Positions 26,087-34,920 of a stretch of DNA of 46,643 bases are shown piece by piece (the first letter of the stretch is position 1; every line of letters begins with the position of its first letter). The notes beneath the pieces were generated by a model, which was given only the letters and a program-made list of their open reading frames with translations, had not been told where the DNA came from and made no database searches. A program made the translations under genes and the position numbers. The DNA is taken from NCBI GenBank assembly GCA_002705055.1, contig PAHY01000041.1, positions 1 to 46,643 of the forward strand, in the 5' to 3' direction. The DNA is from Planctomycetota bacterium (lineage in GTDB: Bacteria > Planctomycetota > UBA1135).

Positions 26087-28653
26087 CCGACCGTCTCCGT
26101 CTCCGCGGCTTCGCGGGGCGGGCGATCCCACCAGGTCAGCCCGGGGGCGAGATCACGCTGCGGCCAGAGCAGCGATAGCCCCCAGCCGACCGCCAGGGTG
26201 ACGCCGATGCCCACAGCCGGGTACAGGTAGAAGTGCAGCACGCTGGCGTGACTGACCCAGGCCAGCGATGCAGTGCCGGCCAGCGCACCTGCCAGCACCG
26301 CGCGGCCGGAAGCCCGCCGCGAAAACACGCCGAGGAAGAACACCCCGACCAGACCGCTGGTGAGCAGGCCGAGGATCTCCTGAAACAGGAAGAACAGCGA
26401 GCGAATCTCGAAGCTCGCCAGCGCGACCGCGGCAAGGGTTCCCAGGACTCCGGCCAGCACCGTGACCAAGCGCGCCATGCGCAGATAATCACGATCGCTG
26501 CGCCCCGGCGTCAGCTTGCGCTGAAAATCGTTGGTCCAGGCCGTCGCGATGCTGTGCATGCTGCTGTCGAGGCTCGACATGGATGCCGCGAAGACGCCCG
26601 CGACCAGCAGGCCGGCCAGCCCGACCGGGAACTGCTGCACCACGAACAGCGGGAAGACCTCGTCGCGCGCCATGCCGACGACCAGATCCTGCGGGTTCTC
26701 GCGGTAGTGCCGGTAGAGCGCCGTTCCCAGTAGAAAGAACAGCGCCCCCGCCGGGAGGGACATCCAGCCATTGAGGTAGATCCCTCGGGCCGCCGAGCGT
26801 TCATCGCGCGTGGTCATGTAGCGCTGCACCACCGCCTGGTCGGTGGTGTACGGCCCGAACTGCAGCAGGAAGGAGCCGAGCAGGATCGACCAGGTCGCGA
26901 GGCCCGTGATGCTCCAGCCCTCGGCCCACAGATGGAGCTTGCCCTCGGCCGCGGCCGTCGACAGAAACGCCGCCGGCTCCTCGAAGCCCAGGATCGCGAT
27001 GACGAGCGCGAGGATCACTCCGCCCAGCAGCACGAGCGCCTGCAGGACGTCGGTCCAGATGACCGCCTCCATGCCGCCCAGCACGGTGTAGACCGTGGCC
27101 AGCACCCCCATCGCGACGATGCTCCAGCGCAGATCAAAGCCGGTGACCGCCGCCAGCGCCAGCGCCGGCAGATAGACGACGACCGCCATTCGGCCCAGCT
27201 GGAAGAGCACGAAGGCCAGACTTCCGTAGCCGCGCACCCAGGGGTCGAAGCGTCGCTCGAGATACTCGTAGGCGGTCGAGACGCCGAGTCGCCGATAGAA
27301 GGGCAGGTAGAACTTCACGACGATCGGCGTGACCGCGAGGATCATGGCCAGCGAAGGAAGGATGCGCCAGTCTCCGGCGAAGGCGACCGCGGGTGTGGCG
27401 AGATAGGTGATCGCCGAGAGCTGAGTGGCGTACAGCGAGATGCCCGCCGCCCACCACGGGATCCGACGCCCGGCCAGGAAGTAGTCCGCGGTGCCTTGCT
27501 CGCGACGCGAGAACCAGGCGCCCAGGCCGACCAGCGCCGCGAGGTAGACCACCAGCACGCTGCCATCGAGCCAGCCGAAGTGGCTGCCGCGCGCGCCCGG
27601 CGCGAAACGACGCATCGCGGTCGTCCGCACGCCCGGGCGGATCTCGCCGCTGCCGAGCACGATGCCGTCCGGAGTCACGGTGGCGCCGGCCGTCACCACC
27701 GACTCGGGCAGCTCGCCGGCGATCATCCAGCGATCGGTGATCGTGTGATAGGCCTGGATGTGACGCGAGAAGCCCGGATGTGTCGCCGGATCGGGAGCGT
27801 CCAGCTCGGCCGGGACTCCACCCAGCACCACGCCGTGGTTCGGCCCCCAGGCCACGCCCGCCCCCGCCATCACCGCGTGCGGCGGCGGCGTGAAGGCTTC
27901 CCAGCGCCGCTCGGCGAAGAAGTAGCGCCATGCGTCCTGGAGCACGCTGCGTTCGAGGCTGCCGTCGGCCTGCCGCCGCACCCGCTCGCCGCCGATCCAG
28001 TGCAGAGCTGCGCCGCGGTCGCCGACTTCCTGCACGAAGCTGACCGCTTTGATGCGCGGCTCGGTCGGCGGATGCGGCAGCTCCTGCCATCCGCCGTCGA
28101 GCTCTTGCAGATCCAGCACCGCGAAGCCGAGCTGCTGGTCCGCGTCATCCTTGCTGCGCTTGCCCGCGAGAGCGTAGAGGCGATCCTCGTGCAGCGCGGC
28201 ATTGCCGAAGGCGGAAGGCCAGGGCAGCTCGGGCAAGGAATCGAGCTGCAGACCGCCCGCAGCGGTGCGGCTGAGCTTCCAGACCTGCGCGTAGACCGCC
28301 TCGGCGTCACTCCCGCCGACCAGCAGCACGCCATCCGCGGTCGAGACCGTCGCGCCGTAGGCGCGCGGCGCGGGCAGGCGGAAGGCCTCGCCCTGCAGCG
28401 CATCCTGCGTATAGACGCGATCCGACCAAACTTTGACCCCGCCTTCCCACGGAGGCGCCTCGGGGAAGTTGGCCCCGCCGGCGAGGATCCACTCCTGATC
28501 GAGGGTCCCCACGAAGGGGCCACCGAATCCGACTGTGCCCTGGAGCGACCCCAGGTCGGTACGCTCCAGCTGGTGGGCCGGGTGCTGGGCCTCCGGCTCG
28601 GCGCGCGCGCACCCCCACAGCAGCAGGGAGGCCGCGAGCCCGATGCACTTCAT
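26083..28653 (-). CDS. Kelch (NanM-like) domain fused to a sodium/solute symporter, probable sialic acid transporter
   Basis: 856 residues from the ATG at 28653 (ATGA overlap with nanA). The N terminus is a lipoprotein-like signal (LAASLLLWGC, Cys15). Residues 20-355 are a kelch beta-propeller (GGANFPEAPPWEGG, LLVGGSDA, LYALAGKRSKD, GVVLGGVPAEL) resembling the cyclically permuted N-acetylneuraminate mutarotase (NanM/YjhT) group. From about residue 364 there are about 13 transmembrane segments of the SSS family: GTADYFLAGRRIPWWAAGISLYATQLSAITYLATPA, YEYLERRF and GLLVAGVFAASMSSLDSSMHSIAT. The topology puts the propeller in the periplasm, where it could turn alpha-sialic acid released by sialidase into the form taken up. 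It sits between nanA and the AGE epimerase gene. Confidence 0.88.
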   Translation of the reverse strand: MKCIGLAASLLLWGCARAEPEAQHPAHQLERTDLGSLQGTVGFGGPFVGTLDQEWILAGGANFPEAPPWEGGVKVWSDRVYTQDALQGEAFRLPAPRAYGATVSTADGVLLVGGSDAEAVYAQVWKLSRTAAGGLQLDSLPELPWPSAFGNAALHEDRLYALAGKRSKDDADQQLGFAVLDLQELDGGWQELPHPPTEPRIKAVSFVQEVGDRGAALHWIGGERVRRQADGSLERSVLQDAWRYFFAERRWEAFTPPPHAVMAGAGVAWGPNHGVVLGGVPAELDAPDPATHPGFSRHIQAYHTITDRWMIAGELPESVVTAGATVTPDGIVLGSGEIRPGVRTTAMRRFAPGARGSHFGWLDGSVLVVYLAALVGLGAWFSRREQGTADYFLAGRRIPWWAAGISLYATQLSAITYLATPAVAFAGDWRILPSLAMILAVTPIVVKFYLPFYRRLGVSTAYEYLERRFDPWVRGYGSLAFVLFQLGRMAVVVYLPALALAAVTGFDLRWSIVAMGVLATVYTVLGGMEAVIWTDVLQALVLLGGVILALVIAILGFEEPAAFLSTAAAEGKLHLWAEGWSITGLATWSILLGSFLLQFGPYTTDQAVVQRYMTTRDERSAARGIYLNGWMSLPAGALFFLLGTALYRHYRENPQDLVVGMARDEVFPLFVVQQFPVGLAGLLVAGVFAASMSSLDSSMHSIATAWTNDFQRKLTPGRSDRDYLRMARLVTVLAGVLGTLAAVALASFEIRSLFFLFQEILGLLTSGLVGVFFLGVFSRRASGRAVLAGALAGTASLAWVSHASVLHFYLYPAVGIGVTLAVGWGLSLLWPQRDLAPGLTWWDRPPREAAETETVG

Positions 28654-29612
28654 GCCGTCGCCTCGGCGAGCCACGCGAAGAAGCCGAGCTGCTCCAGCTC
28701 TTGCTGCAGCTGACTGCAGGCGGCAGAGCTGGGACTGCGCAAGGGCAGGCGGACGGGCGCATCCTGAAATGCGCTCAGACCCAGCATGCCCAGAATGCTC
28801 TTGTTGATGGCCAGATAGCCGTGCGACTGAATGGCGCGCACCAGCTGCACGATGCGGAACTGCCACAGACGCGCTCGCTCGATCTCGCCGGCGACAGAAG
28901 CCTGCACGACCTGTATCGCGATCGGTGCGGCGAAGTTGTACGTCGAGCCGACCGCCCCATGAGCCCCCAGCGCCAGCGCGGCGAGCAGCGACTCATCGTT
29001 GCCGTAGTAGACGATCCGATCTTCCCCGGCGAGGCGCAGACACTCTTGCAGCCCCGCTAGATCCGGGTTGGTGTACTTGACCCCGCCCAGGTTGGGGATG
29101 CAGGCCATGGCCTGTTCCATCCAGGCAGGCGTCGCCAGCTGCACCCCGGACAGCGCCGGGATGTCGTAGTAGAAGAAGGGAAGTTCGGGGGCGCCCGCCG
29201 CGATCTCGGCGCAGACCGCGACCAGATCCTCGACCCGACCCGGCTTGATGAAGTGCGGCGGCAGCGCGGCGACCCCGTGCGCGCCGACCGCCTGCGCCTG
29301 CTCGGCCAGCGCCGCGGCGGCAGCCACGTTGTTGCTGCCGACGTGGACCCACACCCGCTGATCATGCGCCGCGGCGGCTTCCACCCAGGCCGCAGCGAGT
29401 TCGGCGCGTTCCGATTCGCGCAGCGACAGCCCTTCCCCGGTGGTGCCCGCGACGAAGACCGTCTGGATTCCGTGCGCGGCCAGGAACGCCGCCTGCGGCG
29501 CGACGGCGTCGAGCGCCAAGCTGCCCTGGGCGTCGAAGGGGGTATGCACCGCCGGGACCAGTTCAAACTCGGCGCGGCGGAGTCGGTGGGGAGAGGCCGA
29601 CAGGGTGCTCAT
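28650..29612 (-). CDS. nanA: N-acetylneuraminate lyase (DHDPS/NAL family)
   Basis: 320 residues from the ATG at 29612, preferred over the ATG at 29636 because it forms an ATGA overlap with the stop of the upstream gene, as at every other junction of the operon. It cleaves N-acetylneuraminate to ManNAc and pyruvate by a Schiff-base aldolase mechanism in the cytoplasm. Seen: GTTGEG (56-61) carboxylate pocket, FFYYDIPALSGVQL with Tyr149 before DIPALSGV (the lyase-type motif, not the dihydrodipicolinate type), and GGVKYTNPD with Lys179 as the Schiff-base lysine. Neighbouring transporter, epimerase and sialidase genes support this substrate. Confidence 0.93.
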   Translation of the reverse strand: MSTLSASPHRLRRAEFELVPAVHTPFDAQGSLALDAVAPQAAFLAAHGIQTVFVAGTTGEGLSLRESERAELAAAWVEAAAAHDQRVWVHVGSNNVAAAAALAEQAQAVGAHGVAALPPHFIKPGRVEDLVAVCAEIAAGAPELPFFYYDIPALSGVQLATPAWMEQAMACIPNLGGVKYTNPDLAGLQECLRLAGEDRIVYYGNDESLLAALALGAHGAVGSTYNFAAPIAIQVVQASVAGEIERARLWQFRIVQLVRAIQSHGYLAINKSILGMLGLSAFQDAPVRLPLRSPSSAACSQLQQELEQLGFFAWLAEATA

Positions 29613-30367
29613 GCGTGCGTGAGCCATCGTAGCCACTGCTCGTAGAGCAGGACCGAGAGGATGGCGAACAGGAAGCTCGCCAGCGTGCCGAGCAGGTAGT
29701 ACTCAGCGAAGTCACGCTTATTGAGCTCGGGGAAACGCACCACCGACTTGGCGGCGATCACGAAACCCACCGCCGCCCACTCGCCCTGGACCAGGATGAG
29801 GAAGAGCAGCACGCGCTCAAGCATGCCGATGACCCGACCCGTGCGGAGGAGCTCGCCCTCGGCGTCGGTCTGGGCAGGTTCGCTTGGCTGCGGCTTGTAA
29901 CGACGCAGGAACTCGGCGACGAGGAATCCGCCTAGGCGTGCGTTGAGCGCCAGCATCGTGAAGCCGATCGACAGGACGATCCACTGCGCCAGGCCCCATT
30001 CGAGGAGCATCCAGTCTTGCAGCGGAAACTCGGCGATCCATACGCCCGCGAGCAGCAGGCTGAACCCATGCAGCGCCTGGTCCCACAGGAACCAACGCAG
30101 CGGTGCCGGATAGGCCTGCTCCTGACGCAGCTTCCAGCGATCGATGACCAGGTGCACGCCGCCGATCCCCAGCCCGACCAGGATCGCCAGCACCGGGTGG
30201 ATCAGGACGAGGAACAGCGCATGCGCACCGGCCACCTGGAGGAAGTGGCGGCGAAGCGCCGCGCCGCGCGTCTGCGGGTTCTGCTTGGCGGCGACGAGCG
30301 CGTCGCTCTGCAGAACGAAATCGGCCAGGACGTGGCCGGCGATAAGCAGGGTGAGAACCGGGATCAT
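29609..30367 (-). CDS. DUF3307 family membrane protein
   Basis: 252 residues, about five to six transmembrane helices. The N-terminal LLIAGHVLADFVLQSDALVAAK and the later HAL/HLVIDRWK pattern match DUF3307, a family often encoded beside SatD proteins. The function is unknown. It overlaps satD (ATGA at 30364-30367) and nanA (ATGA at 29609-29612), so its translation is coupled to both. Placement at the head of a sialic-acid operon suggests that SatD and DUF3307 form a sensing or regulatory pair for this pathway, an inference from context only. Confidence 0.82.
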   Translation of the reverse strand: MIPVLTLLIAGHVLADFVLQSDALVAAKQNPQTRGAALRRHFLQVAGAHALFLVLIHPVLAILVGLGIGGVHLVIDRWKLRQEQAYPAPLRWFLWDQALHGFSLLLAGVWIAEFPLQDWMLLEWGLAQWIVLSIGFTMLALNARLGGFLVAEFLRRYKPQPSEPAQTDAEGELLRTGRVIGMLERVLLFLILVQGEWAAVGFVIAAKSVVRFPELNKRDFAEYYLLGTLASFLFAILSVLLYEQWLRWLTHA

Positions 30368-31146
30368 GGGCGGACGGTGCGCTCGATGATGCTAGCGAGT
30401 TGCCAGGCCGCGGCGTACATCACGCCCGGGAGCGCGTGGGCCTGCGCGCTGGCCAGGCTCTTGCTGACGGTGGGCAGACCAACCCCGAAGCGCGTGGCGA
30501 CCTCGGTACGACTGAGCTGCGGCGCAAAGCGCAGCTCTCCGGCCTGGACCCGGAGCACCCCGCGGCGATGAGTGGCGAGCACGAACTCGGTCTGGCGCGC
30601 GGTCCAGGATTGAATCAGCGCACCGATGGCCTCGAAGGAGCCCGCGAGGGCGCGGTCTGCGCCGAGGACTTCCTCGGACTGCGCCGCGCCTGCTGGAGGA
30701 CCGAATCCTCGCGCGCCGCAGAAACGCTTGCCACGCTTGGCATCCTCCACGAGCGCTGTCTCGGCGCGATGAAAACAGGGCCCGTCCATCCGGCCGATGC
30801 GATCGGCGTCGATCGCGGTGCTCAGACTTCCGCACCCGAGCCCGAAGGAAAACGCCGCCTCGCCCTCCGAGACCCTGCGTGCTTCCGCGGCCCAGAGCAG
30901 CACGGTGTCCGCGATCGCTGCGGCGACGCGCTCGGCTTCCGACCGGCGCGCGGGACAAGGGAACAGCGCCTGCATCCGGTCTCCGGAAACCACTTCCGGT
31001 CCGGCGACGGGCAGCGCGCCCAGCCACGACTGCGACTTGCGGCTGAGCTCCAGCAGGCTGCGCTGGACCTGAGAGCGCGCCTCGGCGGCGAGCTGCCGCG
31101 AGTCGTCGAGATCCGCGACGAGTGCGAGATACGAAGGGTGGGCCAT
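30364..31146 (-). CDS. SatD family protein with C-terminal helix-turn-helix
   Basis: 260 residues. The N-terminal YLALVADLDDSRQL and VVSGDRMQALFP fit the 'aDi.dSR ... GDe.QgL' pattern of SatD proteins, named from an acid-tolerance locus of Streptococcus mutans; the biochemical role is not established. Residues 213-240 (LSRTEVATRFGVGLPTVSKS plus a following helix) read as a helix-turn-helix, so DNA binding is plausible. The gene lies just downstream of three dyads (31150-31226) that cover the operon promoter, making self-regulation an obvious hypothesis. It is the first gene of the satD-DUF3307-nanA-transporter-epimerase operon. Leader of about 45 nt; no clear Shine-Dalgarno. Confidence 0.82.
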   Translation of the reverse strand: MAHPSYLALVADLDDSRQLAAEARSQVQRSLLELSRKSQSWLGALPVAGPEVVSGDRMQALFPCPARRSEAERVAAAIADTVLLWAAEARRVSEGEAAFSFGLGCGSLSTAIDADRIGRMDGPCFHRAETALVEDAKRGKRFCGARGFGPPAGAAQSEEVLGADRALAGSFEAIGALIQSWTARQTEFVLATHRRGVLRVQAGELRFAPQLSRTEVATRFGVGLPTVSKSLASAQAHALPGVMYAAAWQLASIIERTVRP

Positions 31147-31149
31147 GTC

Positions 31150-31167
31150 TTTGCCTCAATCGGCAAA
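31150..31167. promoter_or_regulatory. Operator dyad 1 (TTTGCC-N6-GGCAAA)
   Basis: A perfect 6+6 bp inverted repeat with spacer TCAATC, located in the predicted satD leader only 3 bp from the start codon. One of three near-identical sites. Confidence 0.7.
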
Positions 31168-31179
31168 ATAGCCCTTCTA

Positions 31180-31197
31180 TTTGCCAAAATCGGCAAA
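31180..31197. promoter_or_regulatory. Operator dyad 2 (TTTGCC-N6-GGCAAA)
   Basis: A perfect 6+6 bp inverted repeat with spacer AAAATC, starting 30 bp from dyad 1. It overlaps the predicted transcription start of satD. Confidence 0.72.
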
Positions 31198-31226
31198 ATC
31201 ATAGAATCTTTGCCCCAAATGGCGAA
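31198..31226 (-). promoter_or_regulatory. Promoter of the satD-nan operon
   Basis: On the minus strand, a weak -35 TTCGCC (plus-strand 31221-31226), a 17-bp spacer and a strong -10 TATGAT (31198-31203). The predicted start is near 31191, inside dyad 2. Dyad 3 covers the -35 and spacer, so the arrangement looks like repression. Confidence 0.5.
31209..31226. promoter_or_regulatory. Operator dyad 3 (TTTGCC-N6-GGCGAA)
   Basis: The same dyad with one mismatch and spacer CCAAAT, starting 29 bp from dyad 2. It overlaps the -35 region of the satD promoter. Confidence 0.62.
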
Positions 31227-31247
31227 TATGGCGCCCCGAGGCGCTGT

Positions 31248-33287
31248 TCAGAAGCCCCACGCACTCAAGGGGATGCGCTGAAAGACCAGGTGCGCGCCGC
31301 TCCCCTCGTAGACGATCCCCACAGTCTCCTCGTCGATCATCGTGAGGCAGGAATAGCCCGCTGAGCTCGCCTCATCCAGCAGCACCTGAAAGCGCTCCGG
31401 CCAGGTCTGACCAAAGTCGGGCGAAGCCTTGATGGTCATGGCCCGCCGCGGCGGCGCGCCCACCGCCGGGTTCGAAAACAGCAGTCGACCGTCCGCCTGG
31501 CCATCGAGCTCGCGGCCGATGTGCAGCAGACTCGCCATGCAAACCGGCTCGGGCAGCGCCTTGCCCGAAGTGGGGTGCAGCCCCCAGGTCGCCCCGAGGT
31601 CGGAAGTAACCGCCACCGCACGAGCGCCCGGAGCCTGCCGCCCCCGGTTGTCGCGCATGTTCAGCATCAGCTCCCCGTCTTCCAGCTCGACCACGGCGGC
31701 CTCGGTCGTGTCCGAGCGTGCCTCGCTGCCCAGCCTCCAGCTCTGCCCATGATCCCGGCTGTACAGGATCGTGGCCCGCGGCTCGCGCCCCTGCTCGGGG
31801 GACAGCTGGTACTGCGCGGGAAAGACCAGCGTGCCATCGTGCATGGTGATCCCGCGCCCTGGGCCCTGCAGCAGGAAAGCCCACTCCTCCTGTTTCACCT
31901 GACGCGTGATGTTGATCGGTGCCGACCAGGTCTGCCCGTCGTCATCGCTGCGGGTCAGCAGCAGCTGCCCCGTCTGCTCGGGATCGAAGCCGGGCTGAGA
32001 ACCGTTCCAGCCGAGTGGCCCGTGATGCCAGGTGGCCGCGACCCAGATCGTGCCGGTTTCGCGATCAACCAGGATCGCCGGGTCCCCCACCCCGTCGTAC
32101 GCAAACGCCGGGTCCTCCCCCATGTCGAGAATGACCCGCATCGGTTCCCAAGTGCGCCCGCCATCCGTCGAACGCGACATGCCCACATCGATGTCGCCCG
32201 GCAAGTCGCGCCAGCCCTCGCGACGGATGTCATAGACCGCGATCAGGGTGCCCTGCTTGGTCGTGACCAGACCAGGAATGCGGTACACCGGCACCGCGTC
32301 ATCGCCCGCCCGGCGCAACGCCACGCCGAAGCGCTGCACACCGGGAGGGTTGATCGGCTTGCGCATCAGAAGGTCCTTGCCATTGAGGCGAATCTGCAAA
32401 ACCCGGAAATCCAGGTAGGAGTCCAGGTTGGCGCTTCTTTTTGGACGTACGCAGAGCCAAAGCGAACCCTCGCCCTCGGGCAGCTCGAACCGTCCCGTCA
32501 CGCGCACTTCACCGTTCGGGCCGTGCAGAACACTCTCGCCGAAATCTGCAGCGACCGCATTCTGCAGCGCCGAGAAGTCGAGCGGAGCTTCGCGCGGCCC
32601 GACCAGGAAGCTGAATCCACCGACCGCACGCTTCTCGCCGAGAAACTGAAACTCAATCTCGGTGACAACGAGCGGATTCTGATTGCCCCGCGTCTCGAAC
32701 TCGAAGCGCGCCACCGGGTTGCGGCTGGAGCCGATCAGGATCGGCACCTGCACCGGCATGACCCCGAAACCGAGCAGCTCCATCGGTGCCTTGACCCGGC
32801 ACAGCAGCTCGTCGATCAGCACTCCGGTTCCTTCCGGCGACTGCACGACGAAGCGCAGTTTGCTGCTTCCTTCCGGCAGCTCCTCGCTGACCCGCGTCCG
32901 GAAGCCCCCCACCTTGATCCGATTCGAGTAGTCCGCCAGTAGGCGCCAGTCCTGGCTCGCGTCCTGCACTTCGATCCGAAAGACGAAGGGTCCGCGCGCA
33001 GTCCAACGCTCGATCAGAAACTCGATCGCGTGCGGAGTCTCGCGCTCGAAGCTGACCTCCGCCACGGTCTGCGCCCCGCCTTTCAGCCAAAGGCAACGGT
33101 CCCCGTGCTCGGCGTGTTCCGCGTTGATGCCGGCCTCGCCAGCGACCACGGACCAGCGCGTGTCCTGCGTGACCAGGACGTCGAACCTTCCTTCGGGAGA
33201 GCCTTCGAAGCCTTCGGTCTGCGCGACGAGCGGTGCGCCGAAGGCGATGGGGATCCAGACAAGGAAGCGGGCCAGGGAGCAGCGCAT
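31248..33287 (-). CDS. Exported sialidase with an N-terminal accessory region
   Basis: 679 residues from the ATG at 33287; a GTG at 33290 is equally possible and lies 7 nt after the -10, better for a leaderless start. A signal peptide ([16 protein letters not shown]) leads to about 300 residues of beta-rich sequence, probably carbohydrate-binding or a jelly-roll. The catalytic propeller starts near residue 330: VYRIPGLV (RIP arginine), then Asp-boxes [32 protein letters not shown] and SPDFGQTW. It matches the NanH/exo-alpha-sialidase family and should release terminal sialic acid outside the cytoplasm. It is divergent from a second sialidase and directly upstream of the nan operon on the same strand. 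Confidence 0.9.
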   Translation of the reverse strand: MRCSLARFLVWIPIAFGAPLVAQTEGFEGSPEGRFDVLVTQDTRWSVVAGEAGINAEHAEHGDRCLWLKGGAQTVAEVSFERETPHAIEFLIERWTARGPFVFRIEVQDASQDWRLLADYSNRIKVGGFRTRVSEELPEGSSKLRFVVQSPEGTGVLIDELLCRVKAPMELLGFGVMPVQVPILIGSSRNPVARFEFETRGNQNPLVVTEIEFQFLGEKRAVGGFSFLVGPREAPLDFSALQNAVAADFGESVLHGPNGEVRVTGRFELPEGEGSLWLCVRPKRSANLDSYLDFRVLQIRLNGKDLLMRKPINPPGVQRFGVALRRAGDDAVPVYRIPGLVTTKQGTLIAVYDIRREGWRDLPGDIDVGMSRSTDGGRTWEPMRVILDMGEDPAFAYDGVGDPAILVDRETGTIWVAATWHHGPLGWNGSQPGFDPEQTGQLLLTRSDDDGQTWSAPINITRQVKQEEWAFLLQGPGRGITMHDGTLVFPAQYQLSPEQGREPRATILYSRDHGQSWRLGSEARSDTTEAAVVELEDGELMLNMRDNRGRQAPGARAVAVTSDLGATWGLHPTSGKALPEPVCMASLLHIGRELDGQADGRLLFSNPAVGAPPRRAMTIKASPDFGQTWPERFQVLLDEASSAGYSCLTMIDEETVGIVYEGSGAHLVFQRIPLSAWGF

Positions 33288-33296
33288 CACCCTCGC

Positions 33297-33303
33297 TATC
33301 CTA
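33297..33303. promoter_or_regulatory. Shared palindromic -10 for two divergent sialidase genes
   Basis: TATCCT (33297-33302) on the plus strand and TAGGAT (33298-33303) on the minus strand overlap in TATCCTA. Seven nt separate each from a start codon: ATG at 33310 on the plus strand and GTG at 33290 on the minus strand. No other promoter-like sequence fits in the 22 bp between the two annotated ATGs. Confidence 0.55.
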
Positions 33304-33309
33304 GGCCGC

Positions 33310-34911
33310 ATGCTCGGTTTCCTCACCCGGAGCTTGGCCATCACGATCCCGCTCGCGGCCTGCGCCGCGCCTCCGGCTGCGGAAGCGTCGATCGAGATCC
33401 CCTCCGCGCTCCCCGCGGGATGGAGTCGCGTGGACGACACCCTGCTGGGCGAGCCGATGGCGAGCCCGCTGGGCAGCGGCTGGATCCTGGACCAGAGCGC
33501 CGCCGTGGTCGAGGTCGAGCTCAGCCTGGCCGACGCATCGACCACCGCGGCCTCGCTCATGATCGGCGGCAGCCATCTTGGCTTCTGCGGGCGCTCCGGG
33601 CAGCCCTTCGTGGAAGGTCCGCTCTTTGGCGGCACGACCCGCTTTCTGGAGGTGCCTCCGCCGCAGCCCGGCCAGCTGTTCCGCGTGCGCCTGACACGCG
33701 TCGAAGGCGAACTGCGCATCGACTGGAACGGCACCCCGCTGCCCGCTCTCCCCGATCCGGGCGGAGACCTGGGCGAAGTCCGGCTCCGACCACACCGCGA
33801 CACGATGACCGTGGCACGTTTCGTCGTGCAAGGCGGCAGCCCGGTGCCCGAGCCGGTCGGCTCTTCGGTCGCGGTCTTCGAAGCCGGCGAGGGCGGCGTG
33901 CACACCTACCGCATTCCCGCCCTGGTCGTCGCGGCGAACGGCGACCTCCTGGCCTTCGCCGAAGCACGCCACGGCGGCAGCAGCGACACCGGAGACATCG
34001 ACCTGGTGATGAAGCGATCGCGTGACGGCGGTCGCAGCTGGTCGGCCATGCAGACGGTCTGGGATGACGGCCCGCACACCTGCGGCAACCCCTGCCCGGT
34101 CGTGGTGCAGGAGACGGGCGAAATCCTGCTGCTGAGTACGCACAACCTCGGGCAGGATCACGAGAGCGAGATCATCGCGCAGACCTCGGAAGGGACGCGC
34201 ACCGTCTGGGTGCTGCGCAGCACCGATCACGGTCACAGCTGGTCCGCGCCCGAAGAGATCACGGCGAGCACCAAGCTGCCGCACTGGACCTGGTACGCCA
34301 CCGGCCCGGGCGCCGGGGTGCAGCTGCAGCGCGGCGCCCACGCCGGTCGATTGGTGATCCCCTGCGATCACATCGAAGCCGAGACCAAGCACTACTACTC
34401 GCACGTGATCTACAGCGATGACCTGGGCGAGACCTGGCAGCTCGGCGGCTCGACGCCCGAGCATCAGGTCAATGAGTGCGAGCTCGTCGAGCTGGAGGAC
34501 GGCCGACTGCTGCTGAATATGCGCAACTACGACCGCGCCCAACGGACCCGGCAGCAGGCCTGGAGCGCGGACGGCGGCCTGAGCTGGCGGGATCAGCGTC
34601 ATGTCCCTGAGCTGATCGAGCCGATCTGCCAGGCCAGCATTCGGCGGCTGCGCTGGGCAGGCCCGGGCCAAGCCGGCGTCCTCCTCTTCAGCAATCCGGC
34701 CAGCCGCGCAGGGAGGCAATCCATGACCCTGCGCGCCTCCTTCGACGACGGCGCGACTTGGCCCTGGAGCGCGCTGCTCGACGCGGGGCCGGCCGCTTAC
34801 TCCTGCCTGCAGGTGCTCGCCGACGGCTCGGTGATCTGCCTCTACGAAGCCGGTCCCTATCGGCAGATTCGCGCCCACCGGCTCGAGGCCTCGCAGCTTC
34901 CCGGCCGCTAA
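33310..34911 (+). CDS. Sialidase lipoprotein
   Basis: 533 residues with a lipoprotein signal (ITIPLAAC, Cys18). Residues 30-175 form a beta-rich module (laminin-G/jelly-roll-like by appearance). The sialidase propeller starts near residue 190: TYRIPALVV (RIP arginine), [27 protein letters not shown], then Asp-boxes [32 protein letters not shown] and SFDDGATW. It is an exo-alpha-sialidase held at the membrane, complementing the non-lipidated divergent sialidase. Signal types differ, so the two may act at different places. The message is probably leaderless. Confidence 0.92.
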   Translation: MLGFLTRSLAITIPLAACAAPPAAEASIEIPSALPAGWSRVDDTLLGEPMASPLGSGWILDQSAAVVEVELSLADASTTAASLMIGGSHLGFCGRSGQPFVEGPLFGGTTRFLEVPPPQPGQLFRVRLTRVEGELRIDWNGTPLPALPDPGGDLGEVRLRPHRDTMTVARFVVQGGSPVPEPVGSSVAVFEAGEGGVHTYRIPALVVAANGDLLAFAEARHGGSSDTGDIDLVMKRSRDGGRSWSAMQTVWDDGPHTCGNPCPVVVQETGEILLLSTHNLGQDHESEIIAQTSEGTRTVWVLRSTDHGHSWSAPEEITASTKLPHWTWYATGPGAGVQLQRGAHAGRLVIPCDHIEAETKHYYSHVIYSDDLGETWQLGGSTPEHQVNECELVELEDGRLLLNMRNYDRAQRTRQQAWSADGGLSWRDQRHVPELIEPICQASIRRLRWAGPGQAGVLLFSNPASRAGRQSMTLRASFDDGATWPWSALLDAGPAAYSCLQVLADGSVICLYEAGPYRQIRAHRLEASQLPGR

Positions 34912-34914
34912 GCT
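34909..34914 (+). promoter_or_regulatory. -10 element overlapping a stop codon
   Basis: TAAGCT includes the TAA of the sialidase gene and ends 6 nt before the ATG at 34921. glcF may thus have its own leaderless transcript within the run. Confidence 0.35.
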
Positions 34915-34920
34915 GCGCCC

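Noticed and set aside
28654..28866. N-terminal extension of the kelch-symporter protein
   Set aside because: It overlaps nanA and gives a non-hydrophobic N terminus; the ATG at 28653 gives a signal peptide and an ATGA overlap.
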